Positions 61,005-64,000 of a stretch of 64,000 nucleotides of DNA are shown piece by piece. Numbering within the stretch: the first letter of the stretch is position 1; each line of letters starts with the position of its first letter. This DNA is from Rhodobacterales bacterium (GTDB lineage: Bacteria; Pseudomonadota; Alphaproteobacteria; Rhizobiales; Stappiaceae). The position numbers and the translations under genes were made by a program. The notes under the pieces are model-generated. The model had not been told where the DNA came from and made no database searches. It saw nothing but the letters and a program-made list of their open reading frames with translations. The DNA lies in the NCBI GenBank assembly GCA_008107755.1, contig VIRH01000088.1, positions 124,001-188,000 of the forward strand, read 5' to 3'.

Positions 61005-62804
61005 TCAGTGATTGTCGCGCGGCAGGCCTCTTGTGTGCGCGACGTCCTGATATTTCACGGCCGGCTCCAGCACCATGCCCTTGTCGAACTGCCCGATCAT
61101 GGACCGCTGGATTTCCTGCCAGGGGGTCTGGCTTTCTGCGAACTTGAAACCCCCGGCCGCTTCCAGTTCCTGTCGGCGACGCGTCAGCTCCTCGTCGGAG
61201 ATCAGAATATTCGCCGTACCTTTTCTCAGATCGATCCGCACCTGGTCGCCGGTCTTCAGAAGCGCAAGCCCGCCCATGGCGGCGGCTTCGGGAGAGGCGT
61301 TCAGGATCGACGGCGATCCGGAGGTGCCGGACTGGCGACCGTCGCCGATGCAGGGCAGCTCGGTAATGCCGCGCTTGATGAGGGCTGCCGGCGGCTGCAT
61401 GTTCACCACTTCCGCGCCGCCCGGATAACCGATGGGCCCGGTGCCACGAATGAACAGCATGCAGGTCTCGTCGATCTCGAGATCCGGATCCTCGATGCGG
61501 TGATGATAGTCCTCCGGACCTTCGAAGACGATCGCACGGCCCTCGAAGGCTTCCGGATCGTCCGGGTTGGACAGATAGCGATCGCGAAACTGGCTGGAGA
61601 TCACGCTGGTTTTCATGATCGCGCTGTCGAAGAGGTTGCCCTTCAGATTGATGAACCCGGCCCGCTCCTTCATCGGCGTGCCGTACGGCTTGATCACATC
61701 GGGCAGGTCGGTCTCGATGCCCTCGCAGTTCTCGCCGATGGATTTGCCGTTCGCGGTCACGGCGCCTGGATGGGGCATTTTGCCGTTGCGCATCAGTTCG
61801 GCCACCACGGCGGGCACGCCGCCGGCATGGAAATAGTCTTCGCCGAGATACTCGCCCGCCGGCTGGAGGTTCACCAGCAGCGGAATGTCGTGGCCGACGG
61901 CCTGCCAGTCGTCGTTGTCCAGTTCAACGCCGAGGTGGCGCGCAATGCCGTTGAGGTGGATGGGAGCGTTTGTCGAACCGCCGATCGCCGAGTTGACCAC
62001 AATTGCGTTCTCGAAGGCCTGTCGGGTCATGATATCGGAGGGCTTCAGGTCCTCGTGAACCATCTCCACGATGCGCTTGCCGGTTTCATAGGAAATGCCG
62101 CCGCGTTCGCGATAGGGAGCGGGAATGGCCGCGGAGCCGGGAAGCTGCATGCCGAGGGCTTCGGCAAGCGAGTTCATGGTCGTCGCGGTGCCCATCGTGT
62201 TGCAATAGCCGACGGACGGCGCCGAAGACGACACGATATCCATGAAGCCCGGATAGTCGATTTCGCCGGCGGCGAGCATCTGCCGCGCTTTCCAGACGAT
62301 CGTGCCGGATCCGGTGCGCTCGCCCTTGTACCAACCATTCAGCATCGGCCCGACGGACAGGGCGATTGCCGGAATGTTCACCGTGGCGGCGGCCATCAGG
62401 CAGGCCGGGGTGGTCTTGTCGCAGCCAATGGTCAGGACGACGCCATCGATCGGATAGCCGTAAAGCAGTTCGACGAGGCCAAGATAGGCAAGGTTCCGGT
62501 CCAGCGTCGCCGTCGGGCGCTTTCCGGTTTCCTGTATCGGATGAACCGGAAACTCGAACGCGATCCCGCCTGCTTCGCGAATGCCTTCGCGCACGCGTTT
62601 GGCCAGTTCCAGGTGATGACGGTTGCAAGGCGACAGGTCGGAGCCGGTCTGGGCAATGCCGATGATCGGCTTGCCGGACTGCAGCTCCTCGCGGGTGAGG
62701 CCAAAATTGAGGTAGCGCTCGATGTAAAGAGCCGTCATGCCCGGATTGCCCGGGTTGTCGAACCAGGCAGCAGACCGCAGCTTGGGTTGTTTGGTATCAC
62801 TCAT
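61005..62804 (-). CDS. IlvD/Edd family dehydratase, probably sugar-acid (arabinonate-type)
   Basis: 599 aa. The three cluster cysteines are C60, C128 and C201, with K129 following C128 ([11 protein letters not shown]). The positions match the 2Fe-2S L-arabinonate dehydratase of Rhizobium leguminosarum within one residue. [12 protein letters not shown] and [10 protein letters not shown] are typical of the pentonate branch. It dehydrates an aldonic acid to a 2-keto-3-deoxy acid. No other pentose genes are in the window. True dihydroxy-acid dehydratase is the alternative. Confidence 0.9.
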   Translation of the reverse strand: MSDTKQPKLRSAAWFDNPGNPGMTALYIERYLNFGLTREELQSGKPIIGIAQTGSDLSPCNRHHLELAKRVREGIREAGGIAFEFPVHPIQETGKRPTATLDRNLAYLGLVELLYGYPIDGVVLTIGCDKTTPACLMAAATVNIPAIALSVGPMLNGWYKGERTGSGTIVWKARQMLAAGEIDYPGFMDIVSSSAPSVGYCNTMGTATTMNSLAEALGMQLPGSAAIPAPYRERGGISYETGKRIVEMVHEDLKPSDIMTRQAFENAIVVNSAIGGSTNAPIHLNGIARHLGVELDNDDWQAVGHDIPLLVNLQPAGEYLGEDYFHAGGVPAVVAELMRNGKMPHPGAVTANGKSIGENCEGIETDLPDVIKPYGTPMKERAGFINLKGNLFDSAIMKTSVISSQFRDRYLSNPDDPEAFEGRAIVFEGPEDYHHRIEDPDLEIDETCMLFIRGTGPIGYPGGAEVVNMQPPAALIKRGITELPCIGDGRQSGTSGSPSILNASPEAAAMGGLALLKTGDQVRIDLRKGTANILISDEELTRRRQELEAAGGFKFAESQTPWQEIQRSMIGQFDKGMVLEPAVKYQDVAHTRGLPRDNH

Positions 62805-62912
62805 CGCGCCTCTTCCCTCAATTCCAATATTCCGATTGGTTGAGTTCGATAAACACCACCTCCCGGGCGGTGTAAAGGCGGCGCGATTTCGAATCCGTTC
62901 GGGTGTGCCCGC

Positions 62913-64000
62913 TCAGGTGAATTTATTCGTCCTTCTGAGGGTGTCAGCGACGGAAAAGCGCGCAAATGCCCAAAGAATTCCAAGGTTCAGCGTGAACAGC
63001 AAAGGGGCGGCGGACAGCGGCGCGACGGCAAGGGCACCGCAGATGCCGCCCAGCAGCCAGAAGCTCGTCAGGACCCGTCGAGCGTGAACGGCCAGCAGAT
63101 TGCGTCGCATTGCCAGTCCCTTCAGCGCCGGAAACGCGCCGATGTCGTCGGTATTGCTGACCGCGATGGGCACCGGTTCGCCGGTCCCGTCGCCGCGTGC
63201 GACTGCACCCGCATCGTAAAGCTCCAGCGAGCTTCGGTCCTGCGACAGGGTCAGGACCAGCGCCGATGCTCCCGATGCCGATGTGAAGCGCGACCCGGCT
63301 TGCATTGCCGTTTCTCCCGGTGCGGGATCGTCGAACGGCTCCAGGCCCAGCATGCCTGCAAGCGCTTCGCGTGTCTTCAGGCTTTCGCCCGAGTAAAGCC
63401 AGGGCACAAGGCCTTCCGATCTCAGCGCCATGCCGGCAACGCCGGCATCCTGTCGCAGCGTTCCTTCAAGGCCCAAGACACCGACAACGCGCCCGGCAAC
63501 GGCAACACGCAGGACCGTCTTGCCGTCAGCTTCCAGAGAGCGCGCAATGGCGTCGGCGGTAAAGCTGTCGATCTTCAAACGCTGCAACAGGCTCGTGGTG
63601 CCGATGACCACCGTCTGGCCGCCGAGAAGCGCCACGACACCAAGGCCCGGCGTCGGCTCGAAGCGGTCAGGCCGCTTCAGATCGACCTGCCATTGGGCGG
63701 CAAGCTGGCGAAGAGCCGCGGCAACGGGATGGCTGGACCCGGATTCGGCTGACGCAGCTACGGCAAGCAGCGTTTTGGGCTCGTTGTTGAACGCCATGAC
63801 GTTGGTGACCATGAGGTCGGGACCGGACATGACCGCAGCCCGGTCGATGATGATGTCGCGGGCATGCGCGATCCGGGTGAAGGCCTCCTGGCGCAGCTCC
63901 CGTGCTCCGGAGGCAAGCGCCGCCCGGTGAAAGACCTTGTCTGCGAAGGCGTTGATGCCGTCGATCAGGAAGGGCCACGACAGCACGAGGCTGAGGGTGA
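62913..64000 (-). CDS. Degenerate heavy-metal P-type ATPase homologue (3' part)
   Basis: The gene continues past the window end; 362 C-terminal residues are visible. Layout follows P1B-ATPases, but the catalytic motifs are lost. The metal-binding CPC helix is SWPFLIDG. The phosphorylation motif DKTGT reads IIIDRAAVMSG, so the Asp is kept without KTGT. TGD is replaced by SGE (WLYSGESLKTREAL). GDGxND is absent. The SSHPVAAAL that binds ATP remains, as do GKTVLRVAVAGRVVGVLGLEGTLRQDA and two C-terminal helices. There are no stops in the visible part, so it may be a functional non-catalytic protein. Confidence 0.8.
   Translation of the reverse strand, partial: TLSLVLSWPFLIDGINAFADKVFHRAALASGARELRQEAFTRIAHARDIIIDRAAVMSGPDLMVTNVMAFNNEPKTLLAVAASAESGSSHPVAAALRQLAAQWQVDLKRPDRFEPTPGLGVVALLGGQTVVIGTTSLLQRLKIDSFTADAIARSLEADGKTVLRVAVAGRVVGVLGLEGTLRQDAGVAGMALRSEGLVPWLYSGESLKTREALAGMLGLEPFDDPAPGETAMQAGSRFTSASGASALVLTLSQDRSSLELYDAGAVARGDGTGEPVPIAVSNTDDIGAFPALKGLAMRRNLLAVHARRVLTSFWLLGGICGALAVAPLSAAPLLFTLNLGILWAFARFSVADTLRRTNKFT

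Noticed and set aside
60957-62843. 628-codon plus-strand frame opposite the IlvD/Edd dehydratase gene
   Set aside because: Antisense of an enzyme gene with all active-site residues; composition is not protein-like.
1-64000. CRISPR array, insertion sequence, prophage or integrase
   Set aside because: No regularly spaced repeats, transposase, integrase or phage structural proteins are visible.

Overview
The window is high-G+C DNA, densely packed with genes on both strands. Gene content points to an alphaproteobacterium, most likely of the Hyphomicrobiales and plausibly a marine Stappiaceae or Roseibium-like lineage. The supporting features are the lpoA-like/rsmI/yraN/gshB block, several TRAP-transporter genes, DUF1127-like and ECF41-type genes, and a molybdate transporter beside a DctB/DctD-like pair. 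This assignment is inference from gene content only. I saw no rRNA, tRNA, CRISPR array, insertion sequence or phage genes.

Layout. (1) 11-6137: a Nit1C cluster (nitrilase, radical SAM protein, GNAT, AIR-synthase-like protein, MSMEG_0570-type small protein, flavoprotein) with overlapping genes. In pseudomonads this cluster is linked to growth on cyanide. It is extended here by an LnmK-like acyltransferase/decarboxylase. (2) 6174-9543: a LysR regulator divergent from an EgtD-like methyltransferase that overlaps an MFS exporter gene. (3) 10157-17684: yifB, followed by a compact four-gene cassette of subtilase, ComEC-type metallo-beta-lactamase protein, DUF2235 hydrolase and ClpP-like exported protein. 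No standard pathway explains this combination. (4) 17801-31199: exported AhpD-like protein, TetR regulator, homocysteine methyltransferase-like enzyme, cysK, HAD phosphatase, dut, envelope proteins, extradiol dioxygenase-like enzyme, coaBC, lpoA-like/rsmI/yraN/gshB, then a 0.5 kb intergenic stretch with a strong terminator and a broken small ORF.

(5) 31200-34490: hpd divergent from an Lrp-type regulator, an exported unknown and a TerB/DUF533 protein. (6) 34543-38289: P450, ferredoxin and an orphan TRAP binding protein, divergent from a LysR gene. (7) 38295-46297: a citrate synthase divergent from a citrate-synthase-fold protein with a DNA-binding head, then acetyltransferases, a PEP-mutase-family enzyme, a membrane protein and a GMC oxidoreductase. 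(8) 46369-52178: modABC followed by a DctB/DctD-like two-component system. (9) 52175-55674: VOC-GST pair with a divergent LysR, then a CMD protein and ECF41 sigma factor behind a recognisable ECF41-type promoter. (10) 55938-59104: dctPQM TRAP operon behind a sigma-54 promoter and an array of inverted half-sites. (11) 59211-64000: MerR regulator/alpha-beta hydrolase, SCP2 protein, an IlvD/Edd sugar-acid dehydratase, and the 3' part of a P1B-type ATPase relative that has lost its catalytic motifs.

The most unusual items are the subtilase/MBL/DUF2235/ClpP-like cassette, the LnmK-like addition to Nit1C, the methyltransferase-exporter pair, and the degenerate P-type ATPase. The two clearest regulatory readings are the ECF41 promoter ahead of the CMD-sigma pair and the sigma-54 promoter ahead of dctPQM. 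The second suggests that the DctD-like regulator 3.7 kb away controls that transporter.
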